From JBQTIY01 sp052387675 (GTDB lineage: Bacteria > Planctomycetota > B15-G4), in contig JBQTIY010000009.1 of assembly GCA_052387675.1 (NCBI GenBank), forward strand, positions 1-64,000: 64,000 nucleotides of DNA, read 5' to 3'. The translations under genes and the position numbers were made by a program. Shown here piece by piece: positions 25,106-34,714 of the stretch. Below the pieces are notes generated by a model, which worked only from the letters and a program-made list of their open reading frames with translations, had not been told where the DNA came from and searched no databases. Every line of letters starts with the position of its first letter. Position 1 is the first letter of the stretch.

Positions 25106-28100
25106 CGGCGCTTGGGCGTGGCGAGGACGTAGCCGGCCGGCGTGGGGCCGGGCTCGCCGTCGAGCTCTGCGGGACTCGTCACCTGCTCCAGCCGCGGCGC
25201 GCGCTCCTCGATGCGCTCGGCGATTTCGTCCACACCGCTGGCCAGCAGAGCCGTCCGCAGTGTGGCGAGGCGCTCGCGGCCCAGCGCCAGCGCGGCGCTG
25301 CGCGTGCGCTTCTCGCGATATCGCTCGGCGCCGGGTCGCAGGAGTTCCAGCACGCTGTCCAGCGCGGCCTCGGTGCGGCCGATCTCGGCATCGAGCGCGC
25401 TGACGTCCTCCGCCCGGCGGCGCCCGTCACTCTGCCGGTCGATGGCAAACAGGGCGCGCGCTTCCGAAGAGTACAGGTCGCGCTCGAGCTGCAGTTCGGC
25501 GCGGCGCTGGCGCAGCCGGGTCACGAGCTGCAAGCAGACGCCCTCGCTGGGATTGGCCAGCTCTTCGGCGCGCACCAGATCGGCCGGAGCGAAGCGGTGT
25601 TCGAGCACGACCGCGAGGTCATCGTCATCGTCGAGCAGCTCGATGAGCTGAGCGAGCTGGGTCTCGATGTCGCCGCGCACGGCGGCCGATCCCGGTGAGA
25701 ATCCCAGCGCGACAGCCTGTTCGGCCAGCGTGGGCTCGGCGCCGCCGAGCGGCACGAGATCGGTGAAGGTGCCGACCACGCGCAGCGGCGCATTGGCGAT
25801 GGCGCCGGCCAGCACCCGGCCCAGCGCCGCACTGCCGGCGCGTGTGAGCTCCAGCGTGGAGAGGCCGTCCTGGCCCACGGAGAAGCTCACCGGGATGCGG
25901 TGTTCGCCGTCGGCATTGCGCAGCAGGAAAAGCACGGAATCCAAGGGCGCGGGCAGGCGCAGGTACTGCTCGATGAGGCCGCCGGCCGGCTCGGAGAGGG
26001 CGAGGTCGGAGAAGACCACTGAGGTCTCCACGCCGAGGCTGCCGTCGTCGCGGAAGCGCGTGCGCACCGTGGTGTCCAGCATGCCGTCGCCGATGATGAG
26101 ACCCGCCGCCTGGGCCGGGCCCGCCACGCCGAGCAGTTCCAGGGCGTTGAGGCTGAGTTGGGCGTGGCCGGAGAGCGCGGGATAGAAGGCGAGTCGCGCG
26201 TTCAGAGCCACTTCGTCGAAGAGCGGGCGCTGCTCGATGACGCCCTCGTGCTCGTCGCCGAGCACGGCGGCGCCGGCCGCCGAAGCGAGGCCGGCCAAGA
26301 GTGACGAGGCCTGCACGCGGCGCGGCAGCGGCACGGGCCCCGCGCCGAGTGAAAGGGCGAGGCGCAGCTCGCGGCGCTCCGTGAAAGCGCGCGTGTCGAA
26401 GCCCAAGACTTCCACGTCCAGCGCGGTGAGCGGTGCGATGAGCGGCGGCGTGGCGGAGTCGTCGCGGTAGAGCACGTCGAGGCCGCGCACGGCGAGCGTG
26501 TCGATAGCCAGGGCTAGGCCCGGCGCACTGGCCGGTGCAGAACTCGCCGCCGCGGTCGCCGTCGCGGCCGAGGTCTTCGCCTCGCCTCCCTGTGCGGCTG
26601 GCTCGCCCGGCGCCGGCTCCGGCGGCGGCAAAAGCCGCAGGCCCAGCGCGTGCAGGCCCTCGGCCGTCTTGTGCGCGCGGAAGAAAGGCGTGCGCAACTC
26701 GACGCTGTCCACGACCAGCGCACCGCTCGCGGGCTGCAGTCGCGGCGCCTCCAGCGTGAGGCCGCCCAATCCCGCGAGACGTTCGCCCTGCTCGCCGTCG
26801 CGGAAGCTGACCTCGCCGAGTTCCAGCGAGAGCCCAAAGCCGTTGGAGAGATCGAAGTCGGTGGGCCGGCGGCGCAGCAAGCTGAGTTCCGCGTGCAGCG
26901 CGGCGGAGAGGCGGCCGTCGCGCAGGCCGCTGCCGTCGAGTGTTGCCGCGAGTGCCGGGCGCAGTTCGGTGAGGCCCGCGCCGCGCAGGCCGGAGGCGAG
27001 CAGCTCCAAACTGGCTTCGGGGCGCGCGGCCCAGGGCGAGAGCAAGAGGCGCAGATCGAGATCGCGCAGCACCGGCGCGACGCCGGCGTTCAGGCGCAGC
27101 TCGAGCGGCGGGAGCTCGTCCGGCTGTGCATCAAGCAGGCGCAGCGGCTGCGGTGCGCGCAGCCAGAGCGAGGCGCTGAGCGGAGCGGCGCCCTCGCCCG
27201 CGCTTTCGTCGGTGAGCGTCAGCCGCTCCAACTCGACGTCGAAAGACTGCAGAGTGATGAGCGGCAGCGGCGGCCGCGCCCACTCGGCCGGCCACTCCTC
27301 GTCGGGGGCAGCGACCGCGCGCGGCGCGGCCGGGGCCGTGGCTGAAGCCGACGTCGAGGCCGACGACGCAGCCGCTGTTGAGGCGCCTTCGGCTGGCGAC
27401 GCAGCCGGCGGCAGCCGCAGACCGAGCACGTGCAGAGCGCCGTCGGCGGTGCGCAGTGCGTCGAGCTGCAGTCCTTGCAGCGCGACTTCGTCGAAGTCGT
27501 AGCGATAGGCGCCGGGATCAACGCGCTGCGCGGCGAGGCGCACGCGCGGCAGCAGGAACACCGGCCGCTCCGGCCGGCCCGCCGGCGCACTCACGAGGCT
27601 CAGATCGGTGAGCGTCGCTTCAAAGGAGTGACCGCCCTCCGGCACGCGCGCCACGCGCACGCCCCAAGCGGCATGGAGGCCGCCCTGGCCGAACTCCAGC
27701 CCAGCGCCTGGCGGTAGGTAAGAGGCCAGTGGCCCGGTCTGCAGTCCGGAGAAGGCGAGCGTGCCCGAGACGCCGAACTCTTCCGGCGTGGAGCGAATCT
27801 TTCCTGTAAGCAGGCCTGCTTCCAGCACGCCCGGCAGGCGCAGCGAGAACAGCATTGCGGCCACTCCCCGCGCACTGGCAGCGTTGCCACTGCCGGCCGC
27901 ACGCACACCGTTCGTTGCCGGCCAGGAGTTCAAGGCGAGGCCCGTGAAGTGAAACTCCGGTTGCACTGCGAGGTCCACCGCCGGCTGCACTGCGGCGTCG
28001 CGCCAGCGAATTTCCGCTCCGCTCCACTGCACGTCGCCCAGATCGAGCGGCGGGATGCCGGCGAGCAATGCAGCGAGGGGATCGGCCGGAGGCGGCGGGG

Positions 28101-30708
28101 CCGTCAGCGGCGGAGTGGGGATGGTCGGCGCGGGCTGCGTCTCGACGACGGCGACCTCGCCACTGCCGGCCGGCGCGCCGAGGCGCAGGCCCAGCGCCTG
28201 CAGGGCACCTTCGGCATCGCGCGACACGAGCACGCGCGGTCCCACGATCTCCACACTCTCAATCTGCGTGCGTGCACCGCCGAGCACGGCGCCCTGCACG
28301 GCGAAGCGCTCTAGAGCCAGCCATTCTTCGCCGTCTCCTTGCAGGCTGAGATTGCTCAGCGCAAAGGACGCGGAGAGACCCTCGTCGCGCGCGGCGAGCC
28401 GGCTGCTCACGTCGGCGGCGAGCGTGCCGCCTACGAGCCGCGAGCTGATGCCCGCCGGAGCGCGCCAGGGCTCGAGGCGCCGCAGCGAGAGTCCTTCGCC
28501 GCGCAGGCCGAGCTGAACCGCGAGGTTCAGCGGGCCAGAGCGCGAGGTGATGCTGCCCGTGAGTGCGAGCCGGTCGGTGAGGCCGGGGGCCAGAAGCCAG
28601 AGCGCGAGCTGCGCGACGCTGTCTGGCGAGCCCGTGGGCCCGCCGAGGGCGAGGCCGTCCAGCGTCAGGCCCAGGTCGTCGAAGACGAGCTCGGCCGGCT
28701 CAGCCAGAGATTCGTCGCGAAACGCGAGGCGCGTCTCGGTGACGGCGAGTTGCCCGAGTTCAAGGCGCGCCGACGCGGCAACAGGCGCTGCAGCAGGTGT
28801 TGCAACAGGCGCAGCAGCCGTTGCCGTGCTGGCCAAGGAGGGGATGGCGCCGCCCGGCCGCGTGCGCAGACCGGCCACATGGAGCAGGCCGTGGGCATCG
28901 CGCCGCAGGGGCACGTTCAGGCCTCGCACGGTGATGAGTCCGAGCTGAGTGAGCTGCGCGAGGGAATCGAGATTGAGACCGCCGAGGCTAAGTTCCGGGA
29001 GCGCGAAGAGCGTGCGCTCGCCGTCACGGAGCAGCACATCGCGTAGCGAGACCTCGCCGGTAATGGCGCCACGCGCATCGGTCTCGGTGCGTGCCGAAAG
29101 ACTCAGGCCAAACGAGCCCTGGCTCAAGTCCGATTCGAGGCCGGCCGTGGCCAGCCAGGGCTCCAGCGCCACCGGCGCCAGGCCGTCGGCGCTGAGAGTC
29201 AGTTCCAGGCCGCGCTGCGCGCCGAAGAGCTGCGCCGAGCCCAGCAACTGCACCGACGAGCAGACGCCCGGCACGGCGAGCCGGAGCGAAAGGCGCGCCG
29301 ACTCGTCTCGGCGCGCGGGATCGTCGACGATGTTCTCGACCAAGAGCTCGTGGAGCTGCAGCTCCAAGGTGCCGGTGGGCCGCACGGAGCGGTCCTCGAA
29401 GTGCACGCTCGCGGGACCGAGCTGCAGCCGCTCAAGGACGAAGATCGGACTTGGCGTTGGCGGGGCGTCGTCCGGGAGAGTCCTCTCGGCTGCGGTCGGC
29501 GCGGCTGCCGGCCTCGGCGCAACGGGCACAGCAGCCGGCGCAAGGCTCTCCGCCGGCAGCGACCGCAGTTCGCAGCCGGCCACGAGCAGCGTTCCGTCGG
29601 CTTGGCGCGCAGCGCGCGCGCGCAGGCCGGAAATCTCCACGCTCGGCAGGCGCAGCGCGCTGTCGCCCAGCGGATCCAGACGCACCGCCAGTGAATCGAG
29701 CGCGAACTGCTCCTCGCCGTCGGCGCGCAGACTCAGGCCGTGGAGCAAAAGTGCTCCGCGGCCGCGAGCCTGGACTGCACCGTCGACCTGCGCGTCGGCG
29801 CGCTCGAGCTGCGCCGTGAGGCCCAGCTCGGCATCGAGGCGCCCAGCGCGGGGCACGATGCCGAGCGGCGCGAGCCACGGAGCGAGCTGGGGCCCATGCA
29901 AGCCAATGAGACGCAGGTCGACTTCGGCCTGCAGCCGCTGCCCGGCGTCGGCTACCAAGCTGCCGTCGATCGTGAGCGCGTCGAGCAGACCGGGCGCGTG
30001 AGCCTTGACGCTCAGGCGTCCCGGCAGGCTGCCGTGCCCCAGGTTCGAGAGCCGCAAGTCCACGTCGAGCCGGGTCTCACGCGGCGGCGAACTCAGGCGG
30101 TCGATCGCCACGACGCGCAGATGCTGCAAACGCAACGAGGTGAGCTCGAGCGGCAGCGTGAGCTTGAGCGCGTCCTCGTAGGGCTTGCTGCGCGGGGCCG
30201 GCGTGGCTTCGGCGACGGCCTTGGCTTGCCCAGCGGCCGCCGCAGCGGCGAACGGCAGTTCACCGCCGAGGGACCACTGGCCGTCTTCGCCGCGTTCGAG
30301 CTGCACATCGAGGCCGTCAATGACGGCGCGCCGCACGAGCAGCTCGAAGAACAGCAGGGCGGTCATGTCCACGTCGAGCGTGACCGACTCCAGGTGCAGG
30401 AGCGCCGTGGGCGGGTGCCGAATGGGCGACGAAGGCGGAGCGGAAGCTGTCTCCTCGGCGAGCGGCAGCAGCGTGAGGTTCCACAGCTCCAGCGAACCGC
30501 CGAGCAGCGAGACGTCGAGCTCGTCATAGGAGGCGCGCAGGCCTTGGGCCTCCGCCGCGCGCGCGATGACGATCGGCGCGGCGAGCGAGAGCAGTGCGCG
30601 CAGCAAGAGCAGGACCAGGGCGATCCAGGCGAGCACGCGCAGCCAGCGGCGCTCGCGGAAGGGGGCTGGCCAGCGCGAGGTGCGGAGAGGCTTGCTCGCG
30701 GCGCTCAT
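25102..30708 (-). CDS. giant AsmA-like/DUF748 envelope protein
   Basis: A 1868-aa protein with one N-terminal membrane helix (VLAWIALVLLLLRALLSLA, about residues 29-47) and a very long periplasmic part rich in repeating beta-strand pattern. Internal repeats recur, e.g. HVLGLRLPP, HALGLRLLP, QALGLRLGA and LHVAGLRTRPG, each introducing a new segment after an LxLSxxxLR strand. The C-terminal 300 residues (IANAPLRVVGTFTDLVPLGG, then DDDDDLAVVLEH, then a charged coiled region) fit DUF748. Proteins of this AsmA-like class are thought to form lipid-conducting grooves between membranes. Transcribed last in a four-gene operon, overlapping the lipoprotein gene by 4 bp. Function inferred from fold only. 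Confidence 0.75.
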   Translation of the reverse strand: MSAASKPLRTSRWPAPFRERRWLRVLAWIALVLLLLRALLSLAAPIVIARAAEAQGLRASYDELDVSLLGGSLELWNLTLLPLAEETASAPPSSPIRHPPTALLHLESVTLDVDMTALLFFELLVRRAVIDGLDVQLERGEDGQWSLGGELPFAAAAAAGQAKAVAEATPAPRSKPYEDALKLTLPLELTSLRLQHLRVVAIDRLSSPPRETRLDVDLRLSNLGHGSLPGRLSVKAHAPGLLDALTIDGSLVADAGQRLQAEVDLRLIGLHGPQLAPWLAPLGIVPRAGRLDAELGLTAQLERADAQVDGAVQARGRGALLLHGLSLRADGEEQFALDSLAVRLDPLGDSALRLPSVEISGLRARAARQADGTLLVAGCELRSLPAESLAPAAVPVAPRPAAAPTAAERTLPDDAPPTPSPIFVLERLQLGPASVHFEDRSVRPTGTLELQLHELLVENIVDDPARRDESARLSLRLAVPGVCSSVQLLGSAQLFGAQRGLELTLSADGLAPVALEPWLATAGLESDLSQGSFGLSLSARTETDARGAITGEVSLRDVLLRDGERTLFALPELSLGGLNLDSLAQLTQLGLITVRGLNVPLRRDAHGLLHVAGLRTRPGGAIPSLASTATAAAPVATPAAAPVAASARLELGQLAVTETRLAFRDESLAEPAELVFDDLGLTLDGLALGGPTGSPDSVAQLALWLLAPGLTDRLALTGSITSRSGPLNLAVQLGLRGEGLSLRRLEPWRAPAGISSRLVGGTLAADVSSRLAARDEGLSASFALSNLSLQGDGEEWLALERFAVQGAVLGGARTQIESVEIVGPRVLVSRDAEGALQALGLRLGAPAGSGEVAVVETQPAPTIPTPPLTAPPPPADPLAALLAGIPPLDLGDVQWSGAEIRWRDAAVQPAVDLAVQPEFHFTGLALNSWPATNGVRAAGSGNAASARGVAAMLFSLRLPGVLEAGLLTGKIRSTPEEFGVSGTLAFSGLQTGPLASYLPPGAGLEFGQGGLHAAWGVRVARVPEGGHSFEATLTDLSLVSAPAGRPERPVFLLPRVRLAAQRVDPGAYRYDFDEVALQGLQLDALRTADGALHVLGLRLPPAASPAEGASTAAASSASTSASATAPAAPRAVAAPDEEWPAEWARPPLPLITLQSFDVELERLTLTDESAGEGAAPLSASLWLRAPQPLRLLDAQPDELPPLELRLNAGVAPVLRDLDLRLLLSPWAARPEASLELLASGLRGAGLTELRPALAATLDGSGLRDGRLSAALHAELSLLRRRPTDFDLSNGFGLSLELGEVSFRDGEQGERLAGLGGLTLEAPRLQPASGALVVDSVELRTPFFRAHKTAEGLHALGLRLLPPPEPAPGEPAAQGGEAKTSAATATAAASSAPASAPGLALAIDTLAVRGLDVLYRDDSATPPLIAPLTALDVEVLGFDTRAFTERRELRLALSLGAGPVPLPRRVQASSLLAGLASAAGAAVLGDEHEGVIEQRPLFDEVALNARLAFYPALSGHAQLSLNALELLGVAGPAQAAGLIIGDGMLDTTVRTRFRDDGSLGVETSVVFSDLALSEPAGGLIEQYLRLPAPLDSVLFLLRNADGEHRIPVSFSVGQDGLSTLELTRAGSAALGRVLAGAIANAPLRVVGTFTDLVPLGGAEPTLAEQAVALGFSPGSAAVRGDIETQLAQLIELLDDDDDLAVVLEHRFAPADLVRAEELANPSEGVCLQLVTRLRQRRAELQLERDLYSSEARALFAIDRQSDGRRRAEDVSALDAEIGRTEAALDSVLELLRPGAERYREKRTRSAALALGRERLATLRTALLASGVDEIAERIEERAPRLEQVTSPAELDGEPGPTPAGYVLATPKRR

Positions 30709-32177
30709 CGGCGGTCTCCGGGCGCGGCCGTGAGTGCCGCGCGGCGCTCCTCGCGCGAGCCCAAGGGGTCGTATCCGGCCGGGGCTCGTCCTTGCCGGCT
30801 CAGCCAGTCGAAGGCACGCACGCGCGCCGCGGGCTGAGTGTCTTCCAGAAAGACGAGGTTCTCGCGCAGGAGTTGCGCGCGCAGCGCGGCCTGCGAGCCG
30901 GAGCCGGCAACGAGCTCGGCCAGCGTGCCGGGGAAACGGCCGAGCTGTCCGGCTTGCCGCAACAGGAGCGCGTCGAGTTCTGGCGCCAGCGGCGCCGCTG
31001 CCGCGCGCGCGGCGAGTTCGGCATAGGCGCAGGATTCGAGCAGCCAGCCCAGCGCGAGCGCATCGCGCACCTCGCCGCCCGCGGCAGCGAGCACGCGCGC
31101 GACGAAGGCCTGCACAAGTTCCTGCGGCGCCGAGAGCGCGATCTCTTCGGCCAGCGGCGCCGCCGTGGCACCGGCGAGAAAGATGAGCGCCGGGCGATGC
31201 CGCTGGACGGCTTCCAGAGCATCGATCGCCGAGAGAATCTGCCGCAACGAGGATTCCACCGGTGACAGACCGTCGGCGCGCTCGGCCGCGAGTTGCGCGC
31301 TCTCCACGGCGCCGCGGTAGGCCGTCTCGCGCTGCTGAGCGAGGTTCTCGGCCAGCGGTGCGGCCGGGGCGCGGCCGCCGGCAAAGGAGCGGATCTCCAC
31401 CAGCAGAGTGCGGCCGCCGGGTCGCGGCGAGGGCAGGGCCAACAGGAGCGGGCGCTGAGCGAGGGGATCATGGGCGAGGAACACCGTCTCGCGCCAACGC
31501 GGGCCGCGCTGCACGGTGACGGCGCCCTCCGAACTGCCCTCCATCGACACTGTCAGCTCGATCTCCACGCGCTGGGCCGGATCGTCCGGATCTTGAAGAG
31601 CGAGCACGGCGGTGCTGCCGGGCAGCACGGCGCCGTCGAGCCGGCCGTGGGCGCTCCAGCCGCCCAAGAGGTCGAGGCGCATGCGTTCCAGCACATCCTC
31701 GGCCAGCTTGCCGGTGCCGACGCGCACCGAGGAGGTGAGCTGCGTGGCGTAGCGCAAGGCTTCGCCAGCGCGCGCCGCGCCACTCCTTGACTCGCCGGAA
31801 GCTCCGCCTGAAGCGGCGCTCGGAGGCACGCCCTCGCTCAGAATGAGCAGGCTTGTGGCGCTGGCGGGCGGCAGTTCGAAGTCCGGTGCTCGCGCGGTGG
31901 AGTAGATGTGAGCTAAGAAATGCACCGTGCTCTCGTGGGAGGCTGGCCGCGGCAGCGCCTGCGTGAGCGGTCCGGTGAGCGGCGTGCCGGAGAAGTGCCG
32001 CAGTTGCAGTTCGATGGGCGGGGCCGCCGCTGGCAGTTTGGCTGGCGAGCCGCAGCCCGTGCTCGTGGCAAGTAGCACCAGGGTCAGCGCGAGAGCGGGC
32101 GGCACACGGAGGCGGCGTGTGGCGCAGAGCCGTCGTGAGGCACGGAGCAGAGCTGGGGCAACCGGGGAAGTCGTCAT
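30705..32177 (-). CDS. hypothetical lipoprotein of the AsmA/DUF3050 operon
   Basis: A 490-aa protein with no family I recognise. The N-terminus carries PALALTLVLLATSTGCGSP, a clear lipoprotein signal with lipobox-like STGC. The mature part begins with a beta-rich region (FLAHIYSTARAPDFELPPAS; VEIELTVSMEGSSEGAVTV) and ends in a largely alpha-helical segment rich in Ala/Leu/Glu. It overlaps DUF3050 upstream and the AsmA-like gene downstream by 4 bp each, so it is made with them and may be their periplasmic partner. Confidence 0.6.
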   Translation of the reverse strand: MTTSPVAPALLRASRRLCATRRLRVPPALALTLVLLATSTGCGSPAKLPAAAPPIELQLRHFSGTPLTGPLTQALPRPASHESTVHFLAHIYSTARAPDFELPPASATSLLILSEGVPPSAASGGASGESRSGAARAGEALRYATQLTSSVRVGTGKLAEDVLERMRLDLLGGWSAHGRLDGAVLPGSTAVLALQDPDDPAQRVEIELTVSMEGSSEGAVTVQRGPRWRETVFLAHDPLAQRPLLLALPSPRPGGRTLLVEIRSFAGGRAPAAPLAENLAQQRETAYRGAVESAQLAAERADGLSPVESSLRQILSAIDALEAVQRHRPALIFLAGATAAPLAEEIALSAPQELVQAFVARVLAAAGGEVRDALALGWLLESCAYAELAARAAAAPLAPELDALLLRQAGQLGRFPGTLAELVAGSGSQAALRAQLLRENLVFLEDTQPAARVRAFDWLSRQGRAPAGYDPLGSREERRAALTAAPGDRR

Positions 32178-33028
32178 GTCGCCGTCTCCAGAGCAGAGTC
32201 TTCGTTCGCCGCGCGAGTCGGCGGCGCAGCCCGGCTCGCGGGCGTCAGCGCTTGTAGCTGTGCGTCGAGTGCATCCCAGAGTGTCAGCCGCGCAGTGAGG
32301 GCCGTGCGGGCGGCGGCTTCCGCCTCGCTCCAGCGCCGCTCGTCCTGGCCGCAGAGCCGCGCCACGAGCCGGCGCGCCGCGGGGCCGTGGACTTCGTCAT
32401 CGCGGCCGATGTGCCGCTCCAGGTAGTAGCGAATCGTGGACCAGCGCTGCGGTGCCACGTCGGCAAGCTGGCGCACGAGCGCCGTGAACATTCCCGGGAT
32501 GACCTGCTCGCGGCCGTAGGTGAAGGCCGCCGCCACGCGGTGCGGCGCCGGGTCGCCGGCCAGGGCGAAGGTGCAGCGCACAAAATCCGCCACGCCGGGC
32601 GGCCCAGCCAGTGCGGCCAGCACACGCTCCAAAGACTGCCCCTCGCGCAGCCCGTTGAGCAGTGCGAGCACGGGCGTGTCGTCCGCGCCCGACTGCCGCA
32701 TGCCCGCGAGGTAGAGCTCGAAGTGCGAGAGATGCCCGCCGTCCGGCGCGATGTCGCTCTCCTCGTCGAGGACGAGTTCGTTGATCAGGCGGCGCGCTTC
32801 GGGATCGGGCGTGGGCAGCCACGGCAGTGTCACGCAGGTGAGCTGCCGCTGCAGAGCCTTGAGCAGCGACTGAAAGTCCCACACGCAGAAGACATGTGTG
32901 CGCAGGAAGATGCGCAGCTCGGCCTCGCCGCGCAGCCGCGCGTAGAGCGGATGCTGCATGAGCTGGTCGATGAGATCGCCCACCGGCAACTCGCGCACGG
33001 AGCCGGCCCCGCTTGCAGTCGTGCTCAT
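32174..33028 (-). CDS. DUF3050 haem-oxygenase-like domain protein
   Basis: A 284-aa cytoplasmic protein of the DUF3050 family, which has the haem-oxygenase-like all-helical fold. Seen: HPLYARLRGEAELRIFLRTH and VFCVWDFQSLLKALQR near the N-terminus; NELVLDEESDIAPDGGHLSHFELYL, where E-E-D and H positions fit a di-iron or haem site; AAFTYGREQVIPGMF; and YLERHIGRDDEVHGPAARRL, the second acidic/His cluster. Members of this fold include di-iron oxidases; whether DUF3050 proteins bind iron is not settled. Coupled by 4-bp overlaps with a membrane protein and a lipoprotein. Confidence 0.75.
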   Translation of the reverse strand: MSTTASGAGSVRELPVGDLIDQLMQHPLYARLRGEAELRIFLRTHVFCVWDFQSLLKALQRQLTCVTLPWLPTPDPEARRLINELVLDEESDIAPDGGHLSHFELYLAGMRQSGADDTPVLALLNGLREGQSLERVLAALAGPPGVADFVRCTFALAGDPAPHRVAAAFTYGREQVIPGMFTALVRQLADVAPQRWSTIRYYLERHIGRDDEVHGPAARRLVARLCGQDERRWSEAEAAARTALTARLTLWDALDAQLQALTPASRAAPPTRAANEDSALETAT

Positions 33029-33858
33029 GGCAAAAGCGCCAGCACGACCGAGCCGGCCAAGCCCACAGCCAGGGCGCGGCCCCAGGCCACGCGCGGCGAG
33101 CGCGGATGATCAGGGTCGTGACGCGCATTGAGCCCCAGGCCGAGACTGAGCAGCAGCACGGCGGCGATGCCGAAGGGCAGCATCGGCGTGTCGCGCCAGC
33201 CGTCGGTGCCGAAGCGCAGGTACAGCCACACGATGACGACCTGCGCGCTGGCGTAGATCAGCAGGCGCGAAAGCTGAAAGAGCGGCGGCAGCGCGGTACG
33301 GCTCTCGCGCTCGACGAGCGCATCGTGTTCCGGCGTGGCCGGCGCGGGCACGCGATGCTGCTCGGCCAGTGCATCCATGAGTGCGGAGTTGCGCAGCATG
33401 AGCGCGGGCACGAGCCACAACTCCAGCGCGGCGAGCACAACCGCCGCGATGGCCGCGCCCAAGTGCACGCCGCCCGGCAGCCGCCCGGTCTCGGCCAAGC
33501 CGCCCGTGATCGCGGCCACGAGCGTGCAGAGCGGGCCGAGGTAGAGCAGCGGATAGACGCGGCCCTTCATCCACTGGCGGTGCCGCACTTCCCATTCACT
33601 GCCCGCGCCCGAGGCGCGCACGAAGGCCTTCACCCAGAAACCGGTGCCCAGGAAGTAGGCAAAGGGCAGCGACTGCGCGAGCGCTGCCACGAGCGCGACG
33701 ACGAGCCCGAGGCTCAAGTGCATCGCCAGCGGTCCGCCAGCCGCCGGCGCGTCGCGCGCCGAGGCGGCCACGGCGTGTGCAGCCTCTCGTCCCGCCCAGC
33801 TCGCGACGAGCAGCAGCAGGAGCACGGCCGTCATGAGAGCGCGGAAGATCGTGGCCAT
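33025..33858 (-). CDS. hypothetical polytopic membrane protein
   Basis: A 277-aa integral membrane protein not assigned to a family. Predicted helices by eye: FRALMTAVLLLLLVASW, LSLGLVVALVAALAQSLPFA, VYPLLYLGPLCTLVAAITGG, LGAAIAAVVLAALELWLVPA, LLIYASAQVVIVWLYLRF, FGIAAVLLLSLGLGLNA and GRALAVGLAGSVVLALLP. The first gene of the four-gene operon. Its ATG at 33858 is 47 bp after the upstream dps stop. No active-site motif is visible. Confidence 0.6.
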   Translation of the reverse strand: MATIFRALMTAVLLLLLVASWAGREAAHAVAASARDAPAAGGPLAMHLSLGLVVALVAALAQSLPFAYFLGTGFWVKAFVRASGAGSEWEVRHRQWMKGRVYPLLYLGPLCTLVAAITGGLAETGRLPGGVHLGAAIAAVVLAALELWLVPALMLRNSALMDALAEQHRVPAPATPEHDALVERESRTALPPLFQLSRLLIYASAQVVIVWLYLRFGTDGWRDTPMLPFGIAAVLLLSLGLGLNARHDPDHPRSPRVAWGRALAVGLAGSVVLALLP

Positions 33859-33905
33859 GGGGCCCAGATCCTAGCGAAGCGGCACTGGTCGCCGCCCGCC
33901 CCGGC

Positions 33906-34358
33906 TCACTCCAGGTGCATTTGCAGCATCCAGGCGTTCTTCTCGTGGATCTGCTGGCGGCGCACGCCCAGGTCGGCCGAGGCGTCATCGCCCGCCTTCT
34001 GCGCGGCGGCAACCAGCGCCTTGGCCGACGCCACGACCTTGGCCTGGTCCTTGGTCAGGATCCGGATCATCTCGGTGGCCTTGGGCACGCCGTCCGTCTC
34101 CTTCACGTCCGATAGCTTCAAGAAAGCGGTGTAGGTGCCCGGCGCGGGGACGTCGAGCGCGCGGATGCGCTCGGCGATCTCATCCACGGCGAGCGACAGC
34201 TCGGTGTACTGCGTCATGAAGAGGGCGTGCAGCGTCGAGAACATTGGACCGCGCACGTTCCAATGGAAGTTGTGGGTCTTCAGGTAGAGCACGTAGCTGT
34301 TGGCGAGCAGCACCGAGGCGGCATCGGCAGTGGCCTTGTCGAGACTCTTGGTACTCAT
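33906..34358 (-). CDS. dps: Dps-family DNA-protecting ferritin-like protein
   Basis: A 150-aa Dps-like mini-ferritin. It should form a dodecamer that oxidises Fe(II) with peroxide and stores iron, protecting DNA in stress. Seen: KTHNFHWNVRGPMFSTLH containing the first His of the ferroxidase site, then LAVDEIAERIRALDVPAPGTY with Asp and Glu ligands in the partner subunit, the classical Dps arrangement. C-terminal KNAWMLQMHLE is also conserved. Length matches the family. It is separated from the downstream operon by 47 bp; a repeat copy lies upstream. Confidence 0.9.
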   Translation of the reverse strand: MSTKSLDKATADAASVLLANSYVLYLKTHNFHWNVRGPMFSTLHALFMTQYTELSLAVDEIAERIRALDVPAPGTYTAFLKLSDVKETDGVPKATEMIRILTKDQAKVVASAKALVAAAQKAGDDASADLGVRRQQIHEKNAWMLQMHLE

Positions 34359-34430
34359 GCGGAGCGTCCTTTGACACGAGGTGACGGCGGGCGCGCGATT
34401 GTACGAAGCGCGCCCGCGGGCTGTCGTCTA

Positions 34431-34712
34431 GCTGCTGCCATGCGAGTGTCAAGGGCTGCGATGTGCGGCGACCCGCTCCGCGGCTGCCACGGGGCTGCTA
34501 CGCGGACAATCGGCTGCCCAGCACTTCTGTCGCCCAAGGCAGAGAATCCCGCGTTCGCCAACTGCCCTCCCACAATTGCAGCGGTGTGCGACGCGGCGGG
34601 GTGTCGGTGTGCCGCGTGTACCGAGCCGACCTCTCGGCCGCATCGGCCGAGTCGGCGAGGTGTCTGAGCGGCACCGCCGAGCCCCCGCCGCGGGCGCACG
34701 GAGCGCTCCGCG
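34431..34712 (+). repeat. interspersed intergenic repeat, shortened copy D
   Basis: The 356-bp gap 34359-34714 holds the left unit (CTCCGCGGCTGCCACGGGG at 34480-34498), a shortened middle (CGCGGACAATCGGCTGCCCAG) and the right block (34578-34699) with the hairpin CTCGGCCG-CAT-CGGCCGAG at 34633-34651. It diverges more than copies A and C, including short changes near 34602-34620. The hairpin is 64 bp downstream of the stop of the leftward DUF1648 gene. No gene seen here. Confidence 0.8.
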
Positions 34713-34714
34713 CT

